From Pseudomonadota bacterium (GTDB lineage Bacteria; Pseudomonadota; Alphaproteobacteria; Rhizobiales; Xanthobacteraceae): a stretch of DNA of 12,886 nt. The stretch is taken from NCBI GenBank assembly GCA_023417665.1, contig JAEZFA010000130.1, positions 1 to 12,886 on the forward strand, read 5' to 3'. Numbering within the stretch: the first letter of the stretch is position 1; the number at the start of each line of letters is the position of its first letter. The notes beneath the pieces are model-generated. The model did no database searches. It was not told the DNA's origin and saw nothing but the letters and a program-made list of their open reading frames with translations. Both the position numbers and the translations under genes were made by a program. This document shows, in pieces, positions 7,134 through 12,886 of this stretch.

Positions 7134-7162
7134 TTTGACGTTGCTTTGACGCTCGCATGACG
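7134..7162 (+). promoter_or_regulatory. Tandem heptamer array, SARP-like operator
   Basis: Three direct heptamers, TTTGACG (7134-7140), TTTGACG (7145-7151) and CATGACG (7156-7162), start exactly 11 bases apart, with a weaker fourth copy TTGAAAG at 7123-7129 in the same phase. Actinobacterial SARPs (ActII-ORF4, DnrI, AfsR) are known to bind tandem heptads with 11-bp periodicity, the last ending about 8 bases before the -10. Here 8 bases separate 7162 from CTATTT (7171-7176), a plausible -10. The periodicity is seen; binding by the adjacent SARP-type regulator is inferred. Confidence 0.5.
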
Positions 7163-7170
7163 CCTTGAAG

Positions 7171-7176
7171 CTATTT
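7171..7176 (+). promoter_or_regulatory. Candidate -10 box of the LuxR-type gene
   Basis: CTATTT lies 8 bases past the heptad array and 19 bases from TTGACG (7146-7151), a spacer too long for good unassisted promoter use and therefore compatible with activator dependence. Initiation would be at about 7183, essentially on the ATG at 7184. Confidence 0.35.
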
Positions 7177-7183
7177 CGATCGC

Positions 7184-7828
7184 ATGTGGGGCGACGATTC
7201 GAACAGACGCGGCGGCGAAGAAAAGATCGCCGGATGGAATGGCAGTCTTGATGCCACAAACTACTATTTGGGCCTGCTCGACGCCCTTGGCCTGATGGGC
7301 CTGCCGGGAATGGTCATATCCGCGAGCGGCCGAAAGCTCGCATCCAACAAGCAGTTTCAAACGCTATGGGCCACGGCGCGGGGGCCTGAGGCAGGTTTTT
7401 CCTTTGCGCACGCGGAGAGCGACGCAAAGCTCGCGGAAGCACTGCACAAGGTTGCGGCCCCGAAGAATTTCGAATGGCCGATCGCTATTCCGGTGCATAA
7501 CCGCAAGCACAATGTGCCGCTCGCGATCTATGTCTGGGCAGTGTGCTGCCCGGGACATCGCGAACATGTCGCACTGCTTTCCGCGCATCAGTTCGGGCGA
7601 AAACGCGGACCCGCGGAAGCACTGTTGCGCGCACTATTTAACCTGACACCTGCTGAAGCGAAGGTCGCTCGCGCGATCGCCGACGGAGACTCCATCTCGA
7701 CCATTGCGGAGAATTCCGCTGTATCGCGCGAAACGGTGCGGACCCAGCTGGCAAGCGTACTTTCAAAAACCGGAACCTGCCGGCAGACCGATCTTGCTTT
7801 GCGGATAGCCAATTTGAGTGTCGCCTAA
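7184..7828 (+). CDS. LuxR-family (GerE-type HTH) transcriptional regulator
   Basis: A 214-residue regulator. The C-terminal 60 residues are a LuxR/GerE DNA-binding domain: LTPAEAKVARAIADGDS (154-170), then ISTIAENSAVSRETVRTQL (171-189) containing the recognition helix, then ASVLSKTGTCRQTDLALRI. The N-terminal 150 residues (YYLGLLDALGLMGLPGMVISASGRKLASN) look like a degenerate PAS-type sensor fold; no receiver-domain aspartate or acyl-homoserine-lactone signature is apparent, so the input is unknown. A stop at 7166-7168 limits the start to 7184 or later, and the ATG at 7184 lacks a convincing SD. Divergent from the BTAD regulator and preceded by the heptad array, it could be the target of that regulator. 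The stop at 7828 is followed immediately by a possible small minus-strand gene. Confidence 0.87.
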   Translation: MWGDDSNRRGGEEKIAGWNGSLDATNYYLGLLDALGLMGLPGMVISASGRKLASNKQFQTLWATARGPEAGFSFAHAESDAKLAEALHKVAAPKNFEWPIAIPVHNRKHNVPLAIYVWAVCCPGHREHVALLSAHQFGRKRGPAEALLRALFNLTPAEAKVARAIADGDSISTIAENSAVSRETVRTQLASVLSKTGTCRQTDLALRIANLSVA

Positions 7829-7839
7829 AAATTCTGCAG

Positions 7840-8012
7840 TTAACTTTTCTTCCGGCACGGCTTGGTTTCGGGCGGGATAAGCTCCGGCCATGGCTTTACC
7901 GCGTCGCGAAATGGCTTGACGCCACGCGCAAATACCCCTGTTCTTACAGCCAAGAACAAGAAGACGATCAGGGAGAACTTGGCGGGACGGCTGCGGCTGT
8001 TCTTTTCCGCAT
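7840..8012 (-). pseudogene. Possible small membrane protein, apparently frameshifted
   Basis: On the minus strand a frame ending at 7840 encodes KFSLIVFLFLAV, GVFARGVKPFRDAVK and PWPELIPPETKPCRKKS: one short hydrophobic span followed by a basic, proline-rich tail. Third-position G+C is about 69 percent over 55 codons, coding-like. No ATG, GTG or TTG start precedes the hydrophobic segment usefully in that frame. An ATG at 8012 opens the other frame (MRKRTAAAVPP), which runs into a stop; a one-base shift near 7977-7985 would join them into a protein of about 57 residues with a positively charged N-terminus. I do not recognise the family. It could be a decayed gene, a sequencing error or chance, since the frame also runs on as a shadow into livG. 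Confidence 0.27.
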
Positions 8013-8044
8013 ATACTTCGCGAGAGGCTTGGTTCCGGCGCGTG

Positions 8045-8096
8045 CCTGCGGTTGAACGCAGGACAGCCGGACAGTCGCCTGCGCGAAACGTAAAAA
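8045..8096 (+). promoter_or_regulatory. Candidate promoter and hairpin upstream of the LIV operon
   Basis: CGGACA (8068-8073) and TAAAAA (8091-8096), 17 bases apart, match -35 and -10 at four of six positions each, giving initiation near 8103. Just upstream is CCTGCG-GTTGAA-CGCAGG (8045-8062), a perfect 6-bp inverted repeat, followed by the direct pair GGACAG/GGACAG, possible operator elements. An alternative -35, TTGACG at 7916-7921, has no good -10. Evidence is weak. Confidence 0.28.
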
Positions 8097-8118
8097 GTCG
8101 TGGGGTGGGTGCCGGCGT

Positions 8119-8874
8119 ATGAGTGGCAAGTACGTTCTTGAGACGGAAAATCTGACCAAGGAATTCGCGGGCTTCGTTGCCGTCAGCGATGTGAATCTCA
8201 AGGTAGAGCGCGGCACGATTCACGCCCTTATCGGCCCGAACGGGGCCGGAAAGACGACCTGTTTCAATCTGCTGACGAAATTCCTCACGCCGACCCGCGG
8301 CACGATCAAATACAACGGACAGGACATCACGCAGATGAAGCCAGCCGACATTGCGCGGCTCGGCGTGGTGCGGTCATTCCAGATTTCCGCGGTATTCCCG
8401 AATCTTACGGTTCTCGAGAATGTTCGCATCGCGCTGCAGCGCAAGCGCGGCGGTTCATTCGATTTCTGGCGCCCGGCTTCGGTGCTGAACATTTATAACG
8501 AACGCGCACGCTCCCTGATCAACGATGTCGGGCTTTCCGCGTTCGAGAACACGACCGCGGTCGAACTGCCCTACGGCCGCAAGCGCGCGCTTGAAATCGC
8601 AACGACGCTTGCGCTCGATCCGGAAATGATGCTGCTGGACGAACCGACCGCCGGCATGGGGCACGAGGATATCGACCGCATTGCCGCGCTCATCAAAACG
8701 GTTTCCGCCAATCGCACGGTGTTGATGGTCGAGCACAACCTGAGCGTCGTCTCCGATCTTTCCAACAAGATCACGGTGCTGACGCGCGGGCGCGTGCTGG
8801 CCGAGGGCGACTACAAAACCGTTTCAGAGAATCCGCAAGTGCGCGAAGCCTATATGGGGACCGGCCATGCTTGA
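8119..8874 (+). CDS. livG: LIV-type ABC transporter ATP-binding protein LivG
   Basis: A 251-residue cytoplasmic ATPase of the hydrophobic amino acid uptake (HAAT/LIV) ABC family. Walker A is GPNGAGKTT (about 39-47), the Q-loop sits in VVRSFQISAVFPNLTVLENV, the signature is the LivG-typical LPYGRKRALEIA instead of LSGGQ, Walker B is MMLLDEPTAGM, and the H-loop is VLMVEHN. The C-terminal VREAYMGTG tail is characteristic of LivG and its relatives. Start at ATG 8119, with a weak GGTG-type SD in the preceding GGGTGGGT. It overlaps livF by 8 bases, so translational coupling is likely. It opens a five-gene operon and should pair with LivF under the LivH/LivM permeases. Confidence 0.93.
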   Translation: MSGKYVLETENLTKEFAGFVAVSDVNLKVERGTIHALIGPNGAGKTTCFNLLTKFLTPTRGTIKYNGQDITQMKPADIARLGVVRSFQISAVFPNLTVLENVRIALQRKRGGSFDFWRPASVLNIYNERARSLINDVGLSAFENTTAVELPYGRKRALEIATTLALDPEMMLLDEPTAGMGHEDIDRIAALIKTVSANRTVLMVEHNLSVVSDLSNKITVLTRGRVLAEGDYKTVSENPQVREAYMGTGHA

Positions 8875-9583
8875 TCGCACTTCCGGGCCGCTGCTCGACA
8901 TCAAGGATCTGCACGCCTGGTATGGCGAGTCGCACATCCTTCACGGCACAACCTTGCATGTGAACACCGGCGAAGTCGTGACCCTGCTCGGCCGCAATGG
9001 AGCCGGTAAGACCACCACCATGAAGTCGATCATGGGTATTGTCGGCAAGCGCACCGGATCGGTGAAATTCGAAGGCCGCGAGCTGATCAAGCTGTCATCT
9101 GACGCAATCGCGCGCGCCGGTATCGCTTTCTGCCCGGAAGAGCGCGGCATCTTCGCGTCTCTTGACGTCGAAGAAAATCTGATGCTGCCGCCGCAGGTGC
9201 GCACCGGCGGGCTTTCACGGGAGCAGATTTTCGAGCTCTTTCCCAATCTTCGCGAGCGTCTCGGCAGCCAGGGCACGAAGCTCTCCGGCGGCGAACAGCA
9301 GATGCTCGCAATCGGCCGCATCCTGCGCACCGGCGCACGGCTGCTTTTGCTGGACGAGCCGACCGAAGGACTCGCGCCCGTCATCATTCAGCAGATCGGC
9401 AATACGATCCGCAGGCTGAAGGAACAGGGCTTCACGATTCTGCTCGTCGAACAGAATTTCCGCTTCGCGTCCACCGTTGCGGACCGTTACTACATCATGG
9501 AACACGGAAAGATCGTGGAACAGTTCGCCAATTCCGAACTGAATAAAAAACTCGAAACTCTGCACGAGTACTTGGGTGTCTGA
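8867..9583 (+). CDS. livF: LIV-type ABC transporter ATP-binding protein LivF
   Basis: A 238-residue ATPase, the second of the LIV pair. Walker A is GRNGAGKTT, followed by TMKSIMGI; the family's GIAFCPEERGIFASLDVEENL segment replaces a simple Q-loop. The signature is LSGGEQQMLAIGRIL, Walker B is LLLLDEPTEGLAP, and the H-loop is ILLVEQN. All catalytic residues look intact and length is normal for LivF. The ATG at 8867 lies inside the livG stop region (ATGCTTGA), a coupling overlap. The binding-protein gene follows after 42 bases and has its own SD, so the operon continues. Confidence 0.94.
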   Translation: MLDRTSGPLLDIKDLHAWYGESHILHGTTLHVNTGEVVTLLGRNGAGKTTTMKSIMGIVGKRTGSVKFEGRELIKLSSDAIARAGIAFCPEERGIFASLDVEENLMLPPQVRTGGLSREQIFELFPNLRERLGSQGTKLSGGEQQMLAIGRILRTGARLLLLDEPTEGLAPVIIQQIGNTIRRLKEQGFTILLVEQNFRFASTVADRYYIMEHGKIVEQFANSELNKKLETLHEYLGV

Positions 9584-9625
9584 TCGTCCACCGCAAATGG
9601 TGGCCGATAACCGGGAGGTAAAAGA

Positions 9626-10834
9626 ATGAAACTGTTACGCACTGCAATTGTCTCGGCGGCGATGCTTTCCGCCGGCGCTGCCTACGGGCAGATTTCCGAC
9701 AACCTGATCAAGATCGGCGTCCTTTCGGATATGTCCGGTCTTTACGCCGATCTCGGCGGCCCGGGCTCGGTGCTCGCCGCGCGCCTCGCGGTCGAGGATT
9801 TCAAGGCCAAGGAAAAGGGCCTGAACGTCGAGATCATCGGTGGCGACCACCAGAACAAGGCTGACATCGGCTCCAATCTCACCCGCACCTGGATCGATAC
9901 CGACAAGGTCGACGTGATCGTCGACGTTCCGAACTCGGGCGTTGCGCTCGCGGTTTCCGAAATCGTGCGCGACAAGAACAAGGTGTTCCTCGCCAACGGT
10001 CCGGCCTCGTCGGATCTGACCGGCTCAAAGTGCACGCCGAACAACATCCACTGGACTTACGACACCTGGGCGCTCGCCAACGGTACCGGCAACGCCATCG
10101 TGAAGACCGGCGGCAAGACCTGGTTCTTCCTCACCGCCGACTATGCCTTCGGTCATGCGCTTGAGCGCGACACCTCCGCGGTCGTCGTCAAGAATGGCGG
10201 CAAGGTCGTGGGCCAGGTCCGTCATCCGCTGAACACGCAGGACTTCTCCTCGTTCCTGCTGCAGGCGCAGGCATCGAAAGCGCAGATCATCGGCCTTTCG
10301 AATGCCGGCGGCGACACCATCAACTCGATCAAGCAGGCGGCTGAATTCGGCATCGTCGCCGGCGGCCAGAACCTCGCCGGTCTGCTCGTCTTCCTGACCG
10401 ACGTGCACGCGCTCGGACTGAAGACCGCGCAGGGCCTGATCTTCACCGAAGCGTGGTACTGGGATGCAAACGACGCGAACCGTGCTTTCGCCAAGCGCTT
10501 TGCCGCGCAGAACGGCGGCAAGTATCCGACCATGATTCACGCCGGCGTCTATGCCTCCGTTACGCACTATCTCAAGGCCGTGCATGCGCTGAAGAGCGAT
10601 GACGGCAAGGCGGTCGTTGCGAAGATGAAGGAAATGCCGACCGACGATCCGCTGTTCGGCAAGGGCACGATCCGCGCCGACGGCCGCAAGATCCACGACA
10701 TGTATCTCTTCGAAGTGAAGAAGCCCGAAGAGTCGAAGGGCCCGTGGGATTACTACAAGCTGCGCGCCACCATTCCGGCGGCCGAAGCGTTCCGCCCGCT
10801 CAAGGACGGCAACTGCCCGCTCGTAAAGGGCTGA
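9626..10834 (+). CDS. Periplasmic substrate-binding protein of the LIV/HAAT family
   Basis: A 402-residue type I periplasmic binding protein (peripla_BP_6 type) that captures the ligand for the LivHMGF importer. Residues 1-22 are a signal peptide with a probable cut after AYG. The mature start ISDNLIKIGVLSDMSGLYADLGG is typical of the family, and lobes are visible as VIVDVPNSGVALAV and TWFFLTADYAFGHAL. Only two Cys occur in the mature chain, C136 and C397, so a disulfide joining the central and C-terminal regions is possible. The SD GGAGG (9614-9618) precedes ATG 9626. The ligand cannot be assigned: related proteins in Rhodopseudomonas and Bradyrhizobium bind aromatic acids, amides, urea or amino acids. 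Placement after the two ATPases instead of first in the operon is a less common order. Confidence 0.92.
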   Translation: MKLLRTAIVSAAMLSAGAAYGQISDNLIKIGVLSDMSGLYADLGGPGSVLAARLAVEDFKAKEKGLNVEIIGGDHQNKADIGSNLTRTWIDTDKVDVIVDVPNSGVALAVSEIVRDKNKVFLANGPASSDLTGSKCTPNNIHWTYDTWALANGTGNAIVKTGGKTWFFLTADYAFGHALERDTSAVVVKNGGKVVGQVRHPLNTQDFSSFLLQAQASKAQIIGLSNAGGDTINSIKQAAEFGIVAGGQNLAGLLVFLTDVHALGLKTAQGLIFTEAWYWDANDANRAFAKRFAAQNGGKYPTMIHAGVYASVTHYLKAVHALKSDDGKAVVAKMKEMPTDDPLFGKGTIRADGRKIHDMYLFEVKKPEESKGPWDYYKLRATIPAAEAFRPLKDGNCPLVKG

Positions 10835-10851
10835 TCCGAAACCGCATCGGA

Positions 10852-10879
10852 AAGGGGCGGAGTGAATTCTCCGCCCCTT
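10852..10879 (+). promoter_or_regulatory. Strong intercistronic hairpin between SBP and livH
   Basis: AAGGGGCGGAG (10852-10862) and CTCCGCCCCTT (10869-10879) form a perfect 11-bp, GC-rich stem with a 6-base loop. It starts 18 bases after the SBP stop and ends 6 bases before the livH SD. With no T-tract, it is more likely an mRNA 3'-end stabiliser or partial attenuator that raises the amount of binding protein over permease, as known for other binding-protein operons. The role is inferred. Confidence 0.7.
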
Positions 10880-10895
10880 GATCCGGAGAGCTTGC

Positions 10896-11786
10896 ATGAT
10901 TTTCGATCTTCTTGGCGTCCCGCCGCAGGCCTTGTTCGGACAGCTGTTGCTCGGTCTGATCAACGGCTCGTTCTATGCGCTGCTGAGCCTCGGGCTCGCG
11001 GTGATCTTCGGGATGCTCAACATCATCAATTTCTCGCATGGCGCGCAGTACATGCTCGGCGCGTTCTGCGCCTATTTCCTGCTGCAGCTGCTCGGCATCA
11101 ATTACTGGCTGGCGCTGATCATTGCGCCGATCGTTGTCGGCGCGTTCGGGATCGTGCTCGAACGCCTCTTTCTGCAACACCTCTACAAGCTCGACCACTT
11201 GTACGGCCTGCTGCTGACCTTCGGTATCGCGCTTATTCTCGAAGGGCTGTTTCGCCGGTACTTTGGCTCCTCCGGCATTCCCTATAGCCCCCCTGAAATC
11301 CTCCGCGGCGGCTATAATCTCGGCTTCATGTATCTGCCGAAGTATCGCGCCTGGGTGATCATCTGTTCGCTCGTGGTCTGCCTCGGCACATGGTTCGTGA
11401 TCGAGAAAACCCGGCTCGGCGCCTATCTGCGCGCCGCGACCGAGAACCCGACGCTGGTGCGGGCATTTGGCATCAATGTGCCGCGCATGATCACGCTCAC
11501 TTATGGCTTCGGCGTGGGGCTCGCAGCACTCGCCGGCGTCATGGCTGCGCCGATCTATAATGTCAGCCCGCAGATGGGAACGAGCCTGATCATCGTGGTG
11601 TTTGCCGTCGTCGTGATCGGCGGCATGGGATCGATCATGGGCGCTATCCTCACCGGATTTTCGCTCGGTATCATTGAAGGGCTCACCAAGGTCTTCTTCC
11701 CGCAGGCATCCAACACGGTAATTTTCGTAATCATGGTCATCGTTCTGCTGGTGCGTCCGGCGGGACTGTTCGGACGGACGACATAA
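10896..11786 (+). CDS. livH: LIV-type ABC transporter permease LivH
   Basis: A 296-residue inner-membrane permease of the LIV family with about eight hydrophobic spans. Family motifs are visible: GLINGSFYALLSLGLAVIFG at the start, then MLNIINFSHGAQYMLGAF, GLLLTFGIALILEG, and the cytoplasmic coupling region LRAATENPTLVRAFGINV, followed by TYGFGVGLAALAGVMAAP and VIGGMGSIMGAILTGF. I choose ATG 10896 because GGAGAG (10885-10890) sits 5 bases upstream; the in-frame TTG at 10878 lies inside the hairpin and lacks an SD. livM begins on the base after its stop. It forms the transmembrane channel with LivM. Confidence 0.93.
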   Translation: MIFDLLGVPPQALFGQLLLGLINGSFYALLSLGLAVIFGMLNIINFSHGAQYMLGAFCAYFLLQLLGINYWLALIIAPIVVGAFGIVLERLFLQHLYKLDHLYGLLLTFGIALILEGLFRRYFGSSGIPYSPPEILRGGYNLGFMYLPKYRAWVIICSLVVCLGTWFVIEKTRLGAYLRAATENPTLVRAFGINVPRMITLTYGFGVGLAALAGVMAAPIYNVSPQMGTSLIIVVFAVVVIGGMGSIMGAILTGFSLGIIEGLTKVFFPQASNTVIFVIMVIVLLVRPAGLFGRTT

Positions 11787-12806
11787 ATGGCGGTCGAGGT
11801 GAATGGAACGTCGGTGACGGTTTCGCAGTCGCGGGTAGCGAACAGCGAACTGATCGCCTTTGTGGTGATGGTGGCGTTCTTCCTGATCGCGCCGATTTTC
11901 ATCTATCCGGTCTTCCTGATGAAGGTGCTCTGCTTTGCGCTCTTTGCCTGCGCCTTCAATCTGCTGCTCGGCTATGTAGGCCTGCTTTCTTTCGGCCATG
12001 CGCTGTTCTTTGGCTGGTCGAGCTATGTCAGCGCGCATGCGGCGAAAGTCTGGGGGCTGCCGCCGGAGCTTGCGATTCTGAGCGGTGTAGCGATCGCCGC
12101 GGTCCTCGGTCTGGTTGCAGGCTCGCTCGCGATCCGCCGTCAGGGCATCTATTTCGCGATGATCACACTCGCACTTGCGCAGATGATGTTCTTCTTCGCC
12201 TTGCAGGCACCGTTCACCGGCGGCGAGGATGGCATCCAGGGCGTACCGCGTGGCGTGCTGTTCGGCGTTTTCAACCTGTCGAACATCATGACGATGTATT
12301 TCACCGTATTGGTGATCTTCCTGGTCAGCTTCCTGCTGATCTATCGCATCATCTATTCGCCCTTCGGCGAGGTGCTGAAAGCGATCCGCGAGAATGAGCA
12401 GCGCGCGATTTCGCTGGGCTACAAGACCGACCGCTACAAGCTGGTGGCCTTCATTTTGTCGGCGACGCTGACCGGCGTTGCCGGCGCGACCAAGGCGATC
12501 GTGTTCCAGCTTGCCTCGCTGACCGATGTCGACTGGCCGATGTCCGGCGAAGTCGTGCTGATGACGCTGGTCGGCGGGCTCGGCACCGTGTTCGGGCCGG
12601 CGCTGGGCGCCGCGGTGATCATCACGATGCAGAACTATCTGGCGACCGCGGGAGACATTTCGTTTCAGATTTTCGGTATCGCCTTCGCAATGCAGCCGGG
12701 GCAATGGGTGCCGGTGATCCAGGGTACGATCTTTGTGCTTTGCGTGCTTCTGTTTCGGCGCGGCATCGTCGGCGAGATCGCGAACCGCCTGCGCATTCGT
12801 CTCTGA
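11787..12806 (+). CDS. livM: LIV-type ABC transporter permease LivM
   Basis: A 339-residue inner-membrane permease, partner of LivH. After a hydrophilic 20-residue N-terminus come multiple membrane spans with LivM motifs: FNLLLGYVGLLSFGHALFFG, LAIRRQGIYFAMITLALAQM, FTGGEDGIQGVPRG, the cytoplasmic loop YSPFGEVLKAIRENEQRAISLGY, and GEVVLMTLVGGLGTVFGPAL. The ATG at 11787 directly abuts the livH stop, with no clear SD, so translation is probably coupled. It completes the importer (two ATPases, binding protein, two permeases). A conspicuous open frame on the opposite strand across livH-livM is a shadow. Confidence 0.94.
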   Translation: MAVEVNGTSVTVSQSRVANSELIAFVVMVAFFLIAPIFIYPVFLMKVLCFALFACAFNLLLGYVGLLSFGHALFFGWSSYVSAHAAKVWGLPPELAILSGVAIAAVLGLVAGSLAIRRQGIYFAMITLALAQMMFFFALQAPFTGGEDGIQGVPRGVLFGVFNLSNIMTMYFTVLVIFLVSFLLIYRIIYSPFGEVLKAIRENEQRAISLGYKTDRYKLVAFILSATLTGVAGATKAIVFQLASLTDVDWPMSGEVVLMTLVGGLGTVFGPALGAAVIITMQNYLATAGDISFQIFGIAFAMQPGQWVPVIQGTIFVLCVLLFRRGIVGEIANRLRIRL

Positions 12807-12834
12807 TTGCGCTGGAACAAAGCGGGCAAGTGCT

Positions 12835-12853
12835 GGAACGATTTTCGCGTTCC
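12835..12853 (+). terminator. Hairpin after the LIV operon
   Basis: GGAACG (12835-12840) and CGTTCC (12848-12853) form a 6-bp perfect stem with a 7-base loop, 28 bases after the livM stop. It lacks a T-tract, so termination may be partial. The preceding bases contain a second GCTGGAAC copy (12811-12818), a short direct repeat. Confidence 0.4.
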
Positions 12854-12886
12854 TTGACGATGGTTGACACGCACCCTAGTTTCGCG
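12854..12886 (+). promoter_or_regulatory. Probable promoter truncated by the window edge
   Basis: TTGACG (12854-12859) and TTGACA (12864-12869) are two -35-like boxes 10 bases apart. From the perfect TTGACA, 17 bases run exactly to the last base of the window, so its -10 would start at 12887. The first box has TAGTTT (12877-12882) at 17 bases. A gene or operon probably starts just to the right. Confidence 0.4.

Larger units (their letters stand above)
7030..7183. promoter_or_regulatory. Divergent promoter region between two regulators
   Basis: This 154-base AT-richer gap separates the BTAD regulator (leftward) from the LuxR-type regulator (rightward). It holds a heptad direct-repeat array (7134-7162), a palindrome AGGTATTTATATACCT (7087-7102) with 6-bp arms, and weak leftward boxes TTGATC (7077-7082) and GTAAAT (7054-7059) at 17-base spacing. 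Minus-strand TATAAA (7092-7097) inside the palindrome is another possible -10. I cannot decide which element drives the BTAD gene. Confidence 0.55.

Noticed and set aside
7840..8223. Full 127-codon minus-strand frame running into livG
   Set aside because: The upstream half is antisense to the livG start and its translation looks random; only the 3' third (7840-8012) has protein-like features, listed separately with low confidence.
10878..10895. TTG at 10878 as the livH start
   Set aside because: It lies in the 3' arm of a strong hairpin and has no SD, while ATG 10896 has GGAGAG at ideal distance and yields the typical LivH N-terminus.
10800..12704. 634-codon open frame on the minus strand opposite livH and livM
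   Set aside because: It is antisense to two unmistakable permease genes and its translation is rich in His, Asp, Glu, Arg and Gln with no domain, as expected from the complement of GC-rich membrane-protein codons.

Overview
The window looks like chromosomal DNA of an alphaproteobacterium of the order Hyphomicrobiales (Rhizobiales), in the Bradyrhizobium/Rhodopseudomonas/Afipia neighbourhood. This is judged from the high G+C coding style, the LIV-type transport operon, a B12-riboswitch-controlled outer-membrane receptor and a proteobacterial BTAD regulator. The genus is an inference. I see no mobile element, CRISPR array, rRNA or tRNA.

Layout. 1-1113 (+): the 3' part of a FAD-dependent aromatic-ring monooxygenase; its dinucleotide-binding N-terminus lies left of the window. 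1114-1719: a long regulatory leader with a weak hairpin, a possible promoter, a well-conserved cobalamin riboswitch (about 1336-1524), two or more small hairpins, and a stem-loop that buries the Shine-Dalgarno sequence of the next gene. 1720-3576 (+): a BtuB-like TonB-dependent receptor. 3599-3631: a perfect 12-bp inverted repeat between convergent genes. 3653-4702 (-): an orphan ketopantoate-reductase-like protein with its own probable promoter. 4861-7029 (-): a 722-residue regulator joining a SARP/BTAD DNA-binding half to a membrane span, a FlgO/TolB-like domain and TPRs. 7030-7183: a divergent promoter region with three heptamers at exact 11-bp steps. 7184-7828 (+): a LuxR-type regulator. 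7840-8012 (-): a possible small, frameshifted membrane protein. 8119-12806 (+): a complete five-gene branched-chain-amino-acid-type ABC importer in the order livG-livF-SBP-livH-livM. 12807-12886: a hairpin and the -35 part of a promoter running off the edge.

How it fits together. The riboswitch most likely shuts off translation of the receptor when cobalamin is abundant, and the sequence offers a concrete mechanism: an SD-sequestering hairpin at 1679-1714. The BTAD regulator and the LuxR regulator diverge from a shared intergenic region whose heptad array has the geometry of actinobacterial SARP operators, so the membrane-anchored regulator may control its LuxR neighbour. The LIV operon supplies all parts of one importer; its ligand cannot be read from sequence, and an organic acid or aromatic compound is as possible as an amino acid.

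No wholly new multi-gene system is evident. The best candidates for something undescribed are the SARP-like operator next to a transmembrane SARP in a proteobacterium, the B12 expression platform, and the small broken gene at 7840-8012.
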